Shown piece by piece: positions 24,949-33,755 of a stretch of DNA of 64,000 bases. The position numbers were made by a program, and so were the translations under genes. Each line of letters starts with the position of its first letter. Positions within the stretch are counted from its first letter, which is position 1. Below the pieces are notes generated by a model. That model made no database searches. It was not told where the DNA came from and saw only the letters and a list, made by a program, of their open reading frames with translations. Origin of the DNA: Psychroserpens sp. NJDZ02 (GTDB lineage: Bacteria > Bacteroidota > Bacteroidia > Flavobacteriales > Flavobacteriaceae); NCBI RefSeq assembly GCF_004843725.1, contig NZ_CP039451.1, positions 2,536,001 to 2,600,000 on the forward strand, read 5' to 3'.

Positions 24949-25851
24949 TTAATCCTCTTTACGACGGTTTCTAATTGGACGTTCTCTATTCTCTCTAGTA
25001 GGTTGTTCTTGCTTTAAATCTTCTCTAGACGGTTCTGATTTATACTCCGTAGTATCTCGAGTTTGTCTTTCTTTACTCGCTTTACTTATTCTAGTCGTGT
25101 TTTCTTTAGCTGTTTTAGCTTCATGTATTTTAGTCGAGTCTTCTAAAAGCAGATGTAACGTTTTTAATTCTTTTTCTGTAAACTCACGGTATTCTCCAAC
25201 AGGAACATCTAATTTGACATTCATAATTCTAACACGTCTAAGTGATGTTACTTCATACGTTAAGTACTCACACATACGTCTAATTTGTCTATTTAAACCT
25301 TGTGTTAAAATAATTCTGAACGTATGAGAATCTATTTTTTTAACAGAACATTTTTTAGTGGTACGGTCTAAATCTTCAAGATATATTCCACTAGCCATTC
25401 TATTAATAAAGGTTTGCGATATAGGCTTGTCAACGGTTACCAGATATTCTTTATCGTGATTATTACTAGCACGTAAAATTTTGTTTACAATATCTCCATC
25501 ATCTGTCATAAAGATCAAACCATCACTTAATTTATCTAAACGTCCTATTGGAAAAATACGTTTAGGGTAGTTAATGTAATCTATGATATTATCTTTTTCT
25601 ACATTAGTGTCTGTTGTACAAACAATACCTACTGGTTTGTTAAAGGCTAAGTAGATTGGTTTTTCTGTATTGGTTTTAATAATCTCGCCATCTACAGCAA
25701 CCACATCACTCGGCGTTACTTTTGTACCCATTTCTGGCACAATACCATTAATAGTGACACGTCCAGCATCAATTAATTTGTCCCCTTCACGACGCGAGCA
25801 AAAACCAGCTTCGCTGAGGTATTTATTAAGTCTTGTTAATTTTTCTTCCAA
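24949..25851 (-). CDS. rluF: 23S rRNA pseudouridine synthase, RluF-like
   Basis: 300 residues. An S4 RNA-binding domain (about 4-55, RLNKYLSEAGFCSRREGDKL) is followed by the pseudouridine synthase core with the catalytic Asp in GRLDKLSDGLIFMTDDGD, LAFNKPVGIVCTTD and LTQGLNRQIRRMCEYL. This is the RluB/E/F group, and the sequence around the active site is closest to RluF, which modifies helix 80 of 23S rRNA in E. coli. The last 70 residues are a charged, Arg/Glu/Lys-rich tail, common in flavobacterial members. It is part of a tightly packed minus-strand run. Confidence 0.88.
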   Translation of the reverse strand: MEEKLTRLNKYLSEAGFCSRREGDKLIDAGRVTINGIVPEMGTKVTPSDVVAVDGEIIKTNTEKPIYLAFNKPVGIVCTTDTNVEKDNIIDYINYPKRIFPIGRLDKLSDGLIFMTDDGDIVNKILRASNNHDKEYLVTVDKPISQTFINRMASGIYLEDLDRTTKKCSVKKIDSHTFRIILTQGLNRQIRRMCEYLTYEVTSLRRVRIMNVKLDVPVGEYREFTEKELKTLHLLLEDSTKIHEAKTAKENTTRISKASKERQTRDTTEYKSEPSREDLKQEQPTRENRERPIRNRRKED

Positions 25852-25857
25852 AATGTG

Positions 25858-26697
25858 TTACGCTTTTATAAAGTTAATAATAGCTTTGTTTACACTATCG
25901 TCGCGTAATCCGTGACCAAAACCTTCTGTGGTAATTAATGTTGAATTTTTAAAGCTTGATGAAATTAGTTCTGCTTCATCATATTGAATAATCTTATCAT
26001 CTTTATCATGAATAATAAGACCTTGTAAATGTATTTCTTTCGAAAATTTAGCGGCTGAAAAATGAGATGGTTTATAATTAAAACGTTCTAAAACCAAATC
26101 ATTTAATCCATTTTCAATACGCTTATTAAAACCTAGCATATTGACATAGTTTTTAAACACGTTTGTAAACTCTGAAGGAGCACCAAGCAATATCATTTTT
26201 TGTAAACCTTCGTTTTGATATTTGTGCTGAAAAAATACAGACGCCATACCGCCAACGGAATGCCCAATAATGACATCGGGTTTATAGTGGTTAGCCACTA
26301 CATTTATAAACTCTGAATATAATATAGCATTAAACTGTGTTCCGCTTGATTTACCATGTGCCGGCCCGTCTAAAGTCACAATATTGTAATCTAATTGTTG
26401 TAACATCTCTATGAGTTGCTTCCATCTAAAAGTGTTACTTTCCCAACCATGTGCTAGCATAATGGTTGTTTTGGATCCTGACCAGTTATAGGTTTGTATG
26501 TCGTGGTTATCGTGCGTTATTGTTAGTTGCTTAGCTGTATCTAAAAAAGGATGGTGCTTTTCTTTAAAACGACCTTGTCTTGGTGTTGCAAAGATATCTA
26601 ATGCTTTTGCACTTGCGTATTTTGGCGCAACATAGCTTACGGCATTTAAACCGTTACCAATTATTTTTGGAAGTACTTTAGCTATTGTTTTTTTCAT
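25858..26697 (-). CDS. Alpha/beta-hydrolase
   Basis: 279 residues from the ATG at 26697; an earlier in-frame ATG at 26763 would overlap the cupin gene and give a poor N-terminus. The fold shows LAHGWESNTFRW (oxyanion region), the nucleophile elbow IGHSVGG with Ser147, an Asp in IIHDKDDKIIQ and His in GFGHGLRDD as the probable triad. It is cytoplasmic, with no signal peptide that I trust. The substrate is unknown. The gene lies six bases behind rluF's neighbour boundary and two bases from the cupin gene, so the run is likely co-transcribed. Confidence 0.85.
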   Translation of the reverse strand: MKKTIAKVLPKIIGNGLNAVSYVAPKYASAKALDIFATPRQGRFKEKHHPFLDTAKQLTITHDNHDIQTYNWSGSKTTIMLAHGWESNTFRWKQLIEMLQQLDYNIVTLDGPAHGKSSGTQFNAILYSEFINVVANHYKPDVIIGHSVGGMASVFFQHKYQNEGLQKMILLGAPSEFTNVFKNYVNMLGFNKRIENGLNDLVLERFNYKPSHFSAAKFSKEIHLQGLIIHDKDDKIIQYDEAELISSSFKNSTLITTEGFGHGLRDDSVNKAIINFIKA

Positions 26698-26699
26698 TT

Positions 26700-27071
26700 T
26701 TAATCTTCTCTGTTTACTAAATCTATTGAAAAAGCAGGTGTACAAATAGCAATGTATTCGCAAGCTATTGTAAATGGATTAGAGTATTGAACGCGGGTAT
26801 TTTTTTCTATCTTAATAGATTGACCTGCTTCCAATATTATTTCTTCACCCTCAATAATAAATTGTTTTTTTCCTTTGATTATATACGTGTATTCGTCAAA
26901 TTCTGGTGTTTGAAACGGTTCGCTCCAACCAGCAGGGGCAACCATATGTGCAATGCTAAGCTCTTTATTTCCATCTGTAGCTAAACCAACATGTTCTTCT
27001 ATTAATTTACCATCCGTTGTTGGAACAACAAAAGGGCTATTTTGTATGGTGTATTTTTTTTTGTTTTCCAT
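26700..27071 (-). CDS. Small cupin-domain protein
   Basis: 123 residues, a single cupin barrel: MVAPAGWSEPFQTPEFDEY with the first motif's Glu residues, GKKQFIIEGEEIILEAGQSI, and RVQYSNPF. The usual metal-binding His of the first motif is not seen (PEFDEYTYI), so metal binding is uncertain. The function is unknown; such small cupins may bind or isomerise small molecules. Packed between the hydrolase and a small membrane protein gene. Confidence 0.82.
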   Translation of the reverse strand: MENKKKYTIQNSPFVVPTTDGKLIEEHVGLATDGNKELSIAHMVAPAGWSEPFQTPEFDEYTYIIKGKKQFIIEGEEIILEAGQSIKIEKNTRVQYSNPFTIACEYIAICTPAFSIDLVNRED

Positions 27072-27079
27072 TTTTTGTT

Positions 27080-27409
27080 TTAAATATTAGTATAATGTAT
27101 AATCACACCTATAAATGTTACACTGTAAGAAAATAATAGTCCCATTATTAAAAATAATAGTCTAAATTTATTAAACCCTAGTTTATTATTTAAATAATAA
27201 AAATCTACGATTTCTAAAAGCATTCCTGTTGAAAAAAAAATATTTCCCACAATAGCATAAATAATAAGACCTATAGCTTCTCCTAATTTAAAATAACCAG
27301 CAAAAAGGATTAAGCCTAAAACACCAAATAATCCATTTCCTAAATTAAATAGCCATCGTTTGCTTTCCCACCATCTTATGATGTCGTTGGGTATATCTTT
27401 TTTATTCAT
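27080..27409 (-). CDS. Small membrane protein of unknown function
   Basis: 109 residues with three predicted membrane segments (about 20-40, LFGVLGLILFAGYF; 44-65, GLIIYAIVGNIFFSTGMLLE; 80-104). The N-terminus NDIIRWWESKRWLFNLGNG is charged and faces the cytoplasm. I know similar small proteins from flavobacteria but no function. The start MNKKDIP lies 19 bases behind the upstream lipoprotein gene, and the end is 8 bases from the cupin gene. Confidence 0.7.
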   Translation of the reverse strand: MNKKDIPNDIIRWWESKRWLFNLGNGLFGVLGLILFAGYFKLGEAIGLIIYAIVGNIFFSTGMLLEIVDFYYLNNKLGFNKFRLLFLIMGLLFSYSVTFIGVIIHYTNI

Positions 27410-27428
27410 TTAAACAGTAATACTAAAC

Positions 27429-27980
27429 TTACCAACCCAACATAAAAGACTTGATCTTTGCAGTGTCAGGGATATTTGCAGACTCTATTGTTTTTTTTAT
27501 ATCAAATCTAAATTCTGCCGGCAATTCTTTTTTATCAATTAAGAAAAAGGCATCGCTTTCTTTTACAAAAATAGAGGCGCTTTTAAATGAGTTTTGAATT
27601 TTAGTAATGGTATATTTTGCTTTAATATCACCAAATGTACTAGCGCTAGTAATTCCTTTATCAGTTTTATATCTTACATCCTTTATTATAATATTAGATA
27701 TGGTTGTTGTACTGTCTAAAGCTCGTTTAGGTGTTAAGCTTAATAAGTGTTTGCCTCCTTTTTCGAAAATATCAATAGTATTTAAAGTGCCAGAAAACGC
27801 ATCTCCCGCAATTGGACTTATTATTGAGTCGTTTGCATAAATAGTTTTTAACTCTTTGACCTGTGTAGAGTCTGTTAATAAACCGATGTTTTGATTTTGT
27901 ACCAAAAAGGTATCTGTTCCTTTGTTACAAGATGTAAATACTAATGCGATAATACTAAGTGCTACTATTGTTTTTTTCAT
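27429..27980 (-). CDS. Lipoprotein of unknown function
   Basis: 183 residues with a lipoprotein signal (LVFTSC, Cys18). The mature part has the pattern of a small beta domain (DTFLVQNQNIGLLTDST, GDAFSGTLNTIDIFEKGG, FFLIDKKELPAEFRFD), and the last 30 residues end in SFMLGW. I do not recognise a family. It is the first gene of the minus-strand run 24523-27980; the spacer to the HerA-like gene upstream is 66 bases. Confidence 0.68.
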   Translation of the reverse strand: MKKTIVALSIIALVFTSCNKGTDTFLVQNQNIGLLTDSTQVKELKTIYANDSIISPIAGDAFSGTLNTIDIFEKGGKHLLSLTPKRALDSTTTISNIIIKDVRYKTDKGITSASTFGDIKAKYTITKIQNSFKSASIFVKESDAFFLIDKKELPAEFRFDIKKTIESANIPDTAKIKSFMLGW

Positions 27981-28046
27981 TGTTATTTTTTGTTTTTTTA
28001 TTTCCGCTTAAGCGAAATTCTTTTATGATACTAGAGTACTAGTTTA

Positions 28047-29576
28047 TTACTTCAGAACACGTTTTAAAATCCCAAAAACACTTCTTATAAAAGTAGCACT
28101 GGTTAAGACTTTAATTAATGGGTTTTGAGCAGTACTTTGTCTTCTAGTTGTGGTTGTTTTAGTTTTCTTTTCGGCTTTCTCTTTTTCGGCTTTAGCGTCT
28201 TCTTCAATTTGCAAAGCTTCAGCCTTTTCTATTTTTTTGTTTAGTAGCTCATACGCACTTTCGCGATCAATGGTGTCGTTGTATTTTAAAACGAGTTTAG
28301 AGTCGTCAAGTAAAGCTTGTAGCTCAGTATTATTTAAAACATCCATTCTACTCATTGGGGCACGCATCATAGTTGATGCAAGTGGTGTCGGTCTTCCTTT
28401 TTCGTCTAAAGCAGAGACTAAGGCTTCTCCTGTACCTAATGATGTTAGGATTTCTGCAGTATCATAATATGCTGTGTCAGGGTAATTTTGGGCAGTCAAC
28501 TTGATTGCTTTTCTGTCTTTTGCTGTAAAGGCACGTAAAGCATGTTGGATTTTTAAACCTAACTGACTTAATACACCTTCTGGAACATCGGTTGGGTTTT
28601 GTGTGACAAAGTATAACCCAACACCTTTACTACGGATTAGTTTGACAATGCTTTCTATTTGGTTTAATAATGCTTTAGAGGCTTCGTTAAAGATTAAATG
28701 TGCTTCATCAATAAACATAATTAATTCGGGTTTACCAGAGTCTCCTTGTTCTGGTAAAGTCTCATATAATTCTGCTAATAAGCTTAGCATAAATGTAGAG
28801 AATAATTTTGGTCTGTCTTGGATGTCTGTTAATCTAATAATATTAATATACCCACGACCATCTCTTGTGGTTCTTAATAAATCCTCGACTTCAAAACTTT
28901 TTTCGCCAAAAAATAAATCGCCACCTTGTTGTTCTATTTCGATAACCTTTCTAAGGATTGCTCCAGTAGAGGCTGAGGAGATACGTCCGTATTCGTCTTG
29001 AAACTCTTCTTTACCTTCGTTAGTGCAGTATTGTAATATTTTTTTGAAATCTTTTAAATCTAATAATGGCAGTTTATTGTCGTCACAATATTTAAAAATA
29101 ACAGAGACTACTCCAGATTGTGTATCTGTAAGGTCTAAAATCCGAGATAACAATACAGGTCCAAATTCACTTACTGTAGCACGCAGTCTAACCCCGTCTT
29201 GTTCGGATAGACTCAAAATCTCGACAGGAAAGCCTTTAGCTTCAAAAGGTAACCCTATTTTAGCATGACGTTCGTCAATTTTTTCATGACCAGGACTTGG
29301 TTGTGCAATACCGCTTAAATCCCCTTTAATATCCATAAGTAAGACCGGAATTCCTTTATCACTTAGGTTTTCTGCTAAAACTTGAAGTGTTTTTGTTTTT
29401 CCTGTTCCCGTAGCACCTGCAATTAAACCATGTCTATTCATGGTTTTTAAAGGAACATTTACAAAAGCATCCTTAACGGTTTTACCATCTAACATAGCAG
29501 ATCCCAAAGTAATATAGTCGCCTTTACAAGTGTTTCCCTCTGTGATGTGTTTGAAAAATTCGTCTTGTCTACTCAT
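28047..29576 (-). CDS. HerA-like ATPase of the DUF853 family
   Basis: 509 residues. Walker A motif GATGTGKT at 54-61, Walker B region ELIMFIDEAHLIFNEASK near 285-302, and an Arg-rich later part (LRAFTAKDRKAIKLTAQN). This is the DUF853 / 'helicase HerA-like C-terminal' family, hexameric DNA-pumping ATPases related to HerA and FtsK; the cellular role of this branch is not settled. The last 70 residues form a Lys/Glu-rich coiled coil and a hydrophobic end. It stands alone and divergently to queE. Confidence 0.88.
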   Translation of the reverse strand: MSRQDEFFKHITEGNTCKGDYITLGSAMLDGKTVKDAFVNVPLKTMNRHGLIAGATGTGKTKTLQVLAENLSDKGIPVLLMDIKGDLSGIAQPSPGHEKIDERHAKIGLPFEAKGFPVEILSLSEQDGVRLRATVSEFGPVLLSRILDLTDTQSGVVSVIFKYCDDNKLPLLDLKDFKKILQYCTNEGKEEFQDEYGRISSASTGAILRKVIEIEQQGGDLFFGEKSFEVEDLLRTTRDGRGYINIIRLTDIQDRPKLFSTFMLSLLAELYETLPEQGDSGKPELIMFIDEAHLIFNEASKALLNQIESIVKLIRSKGVGLYFVTQNPTDVPEGVLSQLGLKIQHALRAFTAKDRKAIKLTAQNYPDTAYYDTAEILTSLGTGEALVSALDEKGRPTPLASTMMRAPMSRMDVLNNTELQALLDDSKLVLKYNDTIDRESAYELLNKKIEKAEALQIEEDAKAEKEKAEKKTKTTTTRRQSTAQNPLIKVLTSATFIRSVFGILKRVLK

Positions 29577-29668
29577 TCTTAAAAATATTTGATGTAAAAA
29601 TACTAATCTTAGCGTAAATCATTGAAAACTTTCAACTTTAAATGCTTAAATCTTCCAATAGATAAGAT

Positions 29669-29676
29669 TATATTTG
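29669..29676 (+). promoter_or_regulatory. Promoter -7 box of queE
   Basis: TATATTTG, the Bacteroidetes -7 consensus TAnnTTTG, only six bases before the ATG. No good -33 TTG is seen at the usual distance. Confidence 0.45.
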
Positions 29677-29682
29677 CAGTCC

Positions 29683-30312
29683 ATGAAACAAGAGATACAA
29701 GATTTAGTTAACAAAGGATTGATGCTGCCTTTAATGGAAGAGTTTTATACTATCCAAGGTGAAGGATTTCATAAAGGAACTGCTGCTTATTTTATAAGAA
29801 TTGGTGGTTGCGATGTGGGATGTCATTGGTGTGATGTTAAAGAAAGTTGGAATGCTAATTTGCATCCGCCAACGAGTACAGATGTTATAGTTGCTAATGC
29901 TAAAAAGTATAGTGATACTGTAGTCGTAACAGGAGGAGAACCATTAACTTGGGATATGACAGCATTAACGGATAAGCTTAAAGCTGAAGGGTGTAAAATT
30001 CATATTGAAACGTCAGGTGCTTACCAGTTAACCGGGCAATGGGATTGGATTTGTTTATCTCCTAAAAAAATGAAACTTCCGACTCAGGGAGTTTATGATA
30101 AAGCACACGAGCTAAAATGTATTATTTACAATAAGGACGATTTTAAGTTTGCTGAAGAGCAAGCTGCTAAAGTTAACGGCGATTGTATTTTATATTTACA
30201 ACCAGAATGGAGCAAGCGTGACACTATGATCCCTATGATTGTAGATTACGTTATGGCTAATCCAAAATGGAAAGTGTCATTACAGACGCATAAGTATTTA
30301 AATATACCTTAG
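29683..30312 (+). CDS. queE: 7-carboxy-7-deazaguanine synthase QueE (radical SAM)
   Basis: 209 residues from the ATG at 29683. Converts 6-carboxytetrahydropterin to 7-carboxy-7-deazaguanine in queuosine synthesis. The iron-sulphur Cys residues are Cys43, Cys47 and Cys50 in GGCDVGCHWCD, i.e. C-x3-C-x2-C as usual for QueE. GEGFHKGTAAYFIRIGG, VVVTGGEPL and IHIETSGAY are all present. It uses the same pathway entry compound as folE (48.2 kb), which makes the pterin precursor. Its promoter box is so close to the ATG that the mRNA may lack a leader. It stands divergent to the HerA-like gene. Confidence 0.95.
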   Translation: MKQEIQDLVNKGLMLPLMEEFYTIQGEGFHKGTAAYFIRIGGCDVGCHWCDVKESWNANLHPPTSTDVIVANAKKYSDTVVVTGGEPLTWDMTALTDKLKAEGCKIHIETSGAYQLTGQWDWICLSPKKMKLPTQGVYDKAHELKCIIYNKDDFKFAEEQAAKVNGDCILYLQPEWSKRDTMIPMIVDYVMANPKWKVSLQTHKYLNIP

Positions 30313-30324
30313 TCCTTTTTAATC

Positions 30325-30573
30325 TTGAAAAAACCTTTAGATGTTCTGTTAGGTGTTTTGATTGGTTGAGGTAGTCTATGTATTGGATTGTTATTTGCAA
30401 TGCCATTAAATAGTGTGGTCCCTTTTTTTATTTCTGTTTTTTTTGATATTATATTGATTCTATTTCTTTTTAAAAGAAATAGAAAGCAATTGGTTCTTGG
30501 TGTTTTTATGAGTTTAGCCTTATGTATACTATTAGCAGTTGTTATTTATGAGGGTTTAAGTGAAATGCATTAA
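30325..30573 (+). pseudogene. Small membrane protein gene interrupted by an in-frame TGA
   Basis: From the TTG at 30325 the frame reads LKKPLDVLLGVLIG, a TGA stop at 30367-30369, then GSLCIGLLFAMPLNSVVP and two further hydrophobic segments to a stop at 30571. Read through, it is a normal 82-residue protein with three membrane segments. With the stop, only a 61-codon remnant starting from TTG or, at 30400, ATG remains. A single base change or a sequencing error would explain it. It lies 12 bases behind queE and overlaps the convergent gene by four bases. Family unknown. Confidence 0.45.
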
Positions 30574-31847
30574 TTTTTAATGAATTTTAAAGATTGTCTT
30601 CCACTGTTATTGTGAAAATCTAAAAAGTAAATCCCAGACGCTAACTCTTTAACATCAAAAGCGTATTGTTTCTGGATTTCTGATGCTTTTATTTGTTCTC
30701 TAGAGAGTTGTTTTATAAAACGACCTGATGCATCATATAATTCAATTAACAGATTATCATCATTTTTAAAAGCTATCGAAAATTTTAAATCAGCATTAAC
30801 AGGATTTTTTAGTAACGTAACTTGTAAGGGTGATTTTTCTGTTTCTGAAATAGTGTTAGTGCCTAACGTTTGGTCTGAATACTTATATATAGTTTTTCCA
30901 GAAGCATAAGCTAGATTTGGAGATACAACAAAAATTCGATTAAGGTTAGAGCCAATGTTTAAATTAGTCCAGGTTACTCCGCCATCTGTAGTTTCGTGGA
31001 GTCCAGTTGTGTGTCCACCAATCCAACCATGAGTTTCGGATACAAAACCAACTGCTTGAAGATTTGTTTCAGGGCCATCTGTTGTAAACCAAGTGTTTCC
31101 GGCATCTGTGGATTTTATAAATTGACCTAACGTTTCTGCGGTAGATTCTACAGCTCCAAAAATAATATTAGGATTACTATCTAAAACCTGTATTTTCCAA
31201 ACATAATCACCAACAATAGTAGAGTTGTATATTTCGGTCCAAGTCGTTCCTCCATCTTCTGTTTTTAATAAAGTACCACCATTACTACTTCTTCCTGCTG
31301 CGTAACCAAGGTTTTCTGTTACAAAGTAGATTTCTACCAAAGCCTCTGCATAAGCAGACATGTCAATATATTGCCAAGACAAACCGCTATCCGTAGATTT
31401 GATAATAAAAGCGGGATTAAAATAAGCGCCACAACCAAAAACGGTAGAAGGGCCAACGGTATTTAAGCCACAAAGAGCAACAGGGTTTGGTGCAATATTC
31501 GTCACAGTGGTCCAGGTTACTCCGCCATCGATAGTTTTGTAGAAAAGGCCATTTAAAGTACCTAAAAAACCAATGTTTAGATCTAGAAATTCAATATTCC
31601 TAAAATAGTGGTTACTGCCTAAGTCTGTTTGGTTTAATTGTTCCGACCAAGTAAGGCCGCCATCTGTTGTTTTATATACAGAGGCGTAATATCCATTAGC
31701 AGCCCAACCAGTATTGGCATCTAGAAAAAAGACATCGTCAAAACGTTGATTATTAATGTTGGGTTGTATATCTGCTAGGGTTTTCCAAGTAGATTGTGCA
31801 CTTAGGTTAATACAAAACAAAGCAATACATAGGTGTAATATTTTCAT
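30570..31847 (-). CDS. Secreted beta-propeller protein with T9SS type A sorting domain
   Basis: 425 residues from the second Met (31847), which gives the cleaner signal peptide (ALFCINLSAQS). Repeated blades of the YCF48/BNR (sialidase Asp-box-like) kind follow: VYKTTDGGLTW, FYKTIDGGVTW, IKSTDSGLSW, LLKTEDGGTTW, IKSTDAGNTW and LHETTDGGVTW. The last 75 residues are a T9SS type A sorting domain (LLKNPVNADLKFSI, YDASGRFIKQL, LASGIYFLDF, KFIKN), so it is exported by type IX secretion and attached to the surface or released. The ligand is unknown. Probable adhesin or binding protein. Single gene, convergent with the queE side. Confidence 0.88.
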   Translation of the reverse strand: MKILHLCIALFCINLSAQSTWKTLADIQPNINNQRFDDVFFLDANTGWAANGYYASVYKTTDGGLTWSEQLNQTDLGSNHYFRNIEFLDLNIGFLGTLNGLFYKTIDGGVTWTTVTNIAPNPVALCGLNTVGPSTVFGCGAYFNPAFIIKSTDSGLSWQYIDMSAYAEALVEIYFVTENLGYAAGRSSNGGTLLKTEDGGTTWTEIYNSTIVGDYVWKIQVLDSNPNIIFGAVESTAETLGQFIKSTDAGNTWFTTDGPETNLQAVGFVSETHGWIGGHTTGLHETTDGGVTWTNLNIGSNLNRIFVVSPNLAYASGKTIYKYSDQTLGTNTISETEKSPLQVTLLKNPVNADLKFSIAFKNDDNLLIELYDASGRFIKQLSREQIKASEIQKQYAFDVKELASGIYFLDFHNNSGRQSLKFIKN

Positions 31848-32038
31848 TGGAAATGGTTTTACTTTCAAATTGTAAAGCTAAGATTCCTTTTTTTAATCGG
31901 AAAAGTAATTATATTTTGCAATTAAGTGTGATTTAGTTATAGTTTGTAAGCATTAATAGGTTTGGTGTTTTAATATTGAAACATAATAAGCATATTTGCT
32001 ACATCAATTAGAATTAAAGAATTTAAATATATAAGATT

Positions 32039-33703
32039 ATGTGTGGAATTGTATGTGCTTTTGACCTTAAACAGAAAACTGAAGATTTAAGACCTCTGGT
32101 TTTAGAAATGTCCAAAACTATCCGTCATCGTGGACCAGATTGGTCAGGTATTTATAGTGATGATAAAGCTATTTTAGCACACGAGCGTTTGGCTATTGTA
32201 GATCCAGCATCTGGTAAACAACCATTGTTTAGCCCTGATGGGAAATTGGTTTTAGCGGCTAATGGCGAAATATATAACCACAGAGCATTACGTAAGCAAT
32301 TTGATGGTAAATACGAGTTTCAGACAGAAAGTGACTGCGAAGTTATTTTAGCACTTTATAAAGAAAAAGGTGTTGATTTTGTAGACGAATTGAATGGTAT
32401 TTTTGGATTTGCAATCTATGATGTCGAAAAAGATGAGTACTTTATTGCTCGTGACCACATGGGGATTATTCCATTATATATTGGTTGGGATCAAAACGGT
32501 ACTTTTTATGTGGCTTCCGAATTAAAAGCTTTAGAAGGTGTTTGTACTAAAATTGAATTATTTCCTCCAGGACATTATATGTCTAGTAAGGATGGTGAAT
32601 TTGTAAAATGGTATAACAGAGATTGGAGTGAATATGATGCTGTAAAAGAAAATGAAACAAGTATTGCTGAAATAAAAGAAGCTTTAGAAGCAGCAGTGCA
32701 TAGACAATTAATGAGTGATGTACCTTATGGTGTTTTATTGTCAGGAGGTTTGGATTCTTCAGTGGTATCAGCCATTGCAAAAAAATATGCTCAAAAACGT
32801 ATCGAGAGTGATGATACTTCAGAAGCTTGGTATCCGCAAACTCACTCTTTTGCAGTAGGACTGGAAGGGTCTCCAGATTTAGCTGCCGCACAAAAAGTAG
32901 CAGATCATATTGGGACAGTACACCATGAGATAAAATTTACTATTCAAGAAGGTCTGGATGCTATCAAAGATGTGATTTATAATATCGAAACGTATGATAT
33001 AACAACAATACGATCATCGACACCAATGTATTTAATGGCGAGAGTGATTAAGTCTATGGGAATTAAAATGGTGCTGTCAGGAGAGGGAGCGGATGAGATT
33101 TTTGGAGGGTATTTATATTTTCATAAAGCACCCGACGCAAAAGAGTTTCATGAAGAAACTGTGCGTAAATTAGATAAACTTCATATGTACGATTGTTTAA
33201 GAGCTAACAAAAGTTTAGCGGCTTGGGGGATTGAAGGACGTGTACCTTTCTTAGATAAAGAATTTATGGATGTTGCAATGCGTATCAACCCACAAGATAA
33301 AATGATTAATGGAGAGCGTATGGAAAAATGGGTTGTTCGTAAGGCGTTTGAAGATATGTTACCAGAAAGCGTAGCATGGAGACAAAAAGAACAATTTAGT
33401 GATGGTGTTGGATATACTTGGATTGATACGCTAAAAGAGGTTGTTGAAGAGGCAGTGACTGATGAGCAGATGGCTAATGCTAAATTTAGATTTCCAATAC
33501 AAACCCCACAAAATAAAGAAGAGTTTTATTACCGCTCGATTTTTGAAGGACACTTCCCAAGTGATGCGGCAGCTTTAAGCGTACCGCAAGAAGCAAGTGT
33601 TGCTTGTAGTACTGCAACAGCATTAGAGTGGGATGAAGCTTTTAAAAATATGAACGAGCCTTCTGGGCGTGCAATCGCGAACGTGCACGATAAAGCCTAT
33701 TAG
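32039..33703 (+). CDS. asnB: Asparagine synthetase B, glutamine-hydrolysing
   Basis: 554 residues. Makes asparagine from aspartate, ATP and the ammonia released from glutamine. The class II glutaminase domain starts with the nucleophile Cys2 (MCGIVCAF) and has RHRGPDWSG and HERLAIVDP. The synthetase domain has the PP-loop SGGLDSS at 235-241 and LSGEGADEIFGGYLYFHKAP. The length and order match E. coli AsnB. It stands alone with a terminator that also serves the convergent histidine kinase gene. Confidence 0.97.
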   Translation: MCGIVCAFDLKQKTEDLRPLVLEMSKTIRHRGPDWSGIYSDDKAILAHERLAIVDPASGKQPLFSPDGKLVLAANGEIYNHRALRKQFDGKYEFQTESDCEVILALYKEKGVDFVDELNGIFGFAIYDVEKDEYFIARDHMGIIPLYIGWDQNGTFYVASELKALEGVCTKIELFPPGHYMSSKDGEFVKWYNRDWSEYDAVKENETSIAEIKEALEAAVHRQLMSDVPYGVLLSGGLDSSVVSAIAKKYAQKRIESDDTSEAWYPQTHSFAVGLEGSPDLAAAQKVADHIGTVHHEIKFTIQEGLDAIKDVIYNIETYDITTIRSSTPMYLMARVIKSMGIKMVLSGEGADEIFGGYLYFHKAPDAKEFHEETVRKLDKLHMYDCLRANKSLAAWGIEGRVPFLDKEFMDVAMRINPQDKMINGERMEKWVVRKAFEDMLPESVAWRQKEQFSDGVGYTWIDTLKEVVEEAVTDEQMANAKFRFPIQTPQNKEEFYYRSIFEGHFPSDAAALSVPQEASVACSTATALEWDEAFKNMNEPSGRAIANVHDKAY

Positions 33704-33724
33704 AATTAGAAATTAAATAGTAAA

Positions 33725-33755
33725 AAAAATGCCCAATATTTATTGGGCATTTTTT
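33725..33755. terminator. Bidirectional terminator between asnB and the kinase gene
   Basis: Stem AATGCCCAATA / TATTGGGCATT flanked by A and T runs, ending at the kinase stop codon. Confidence 0.85.
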
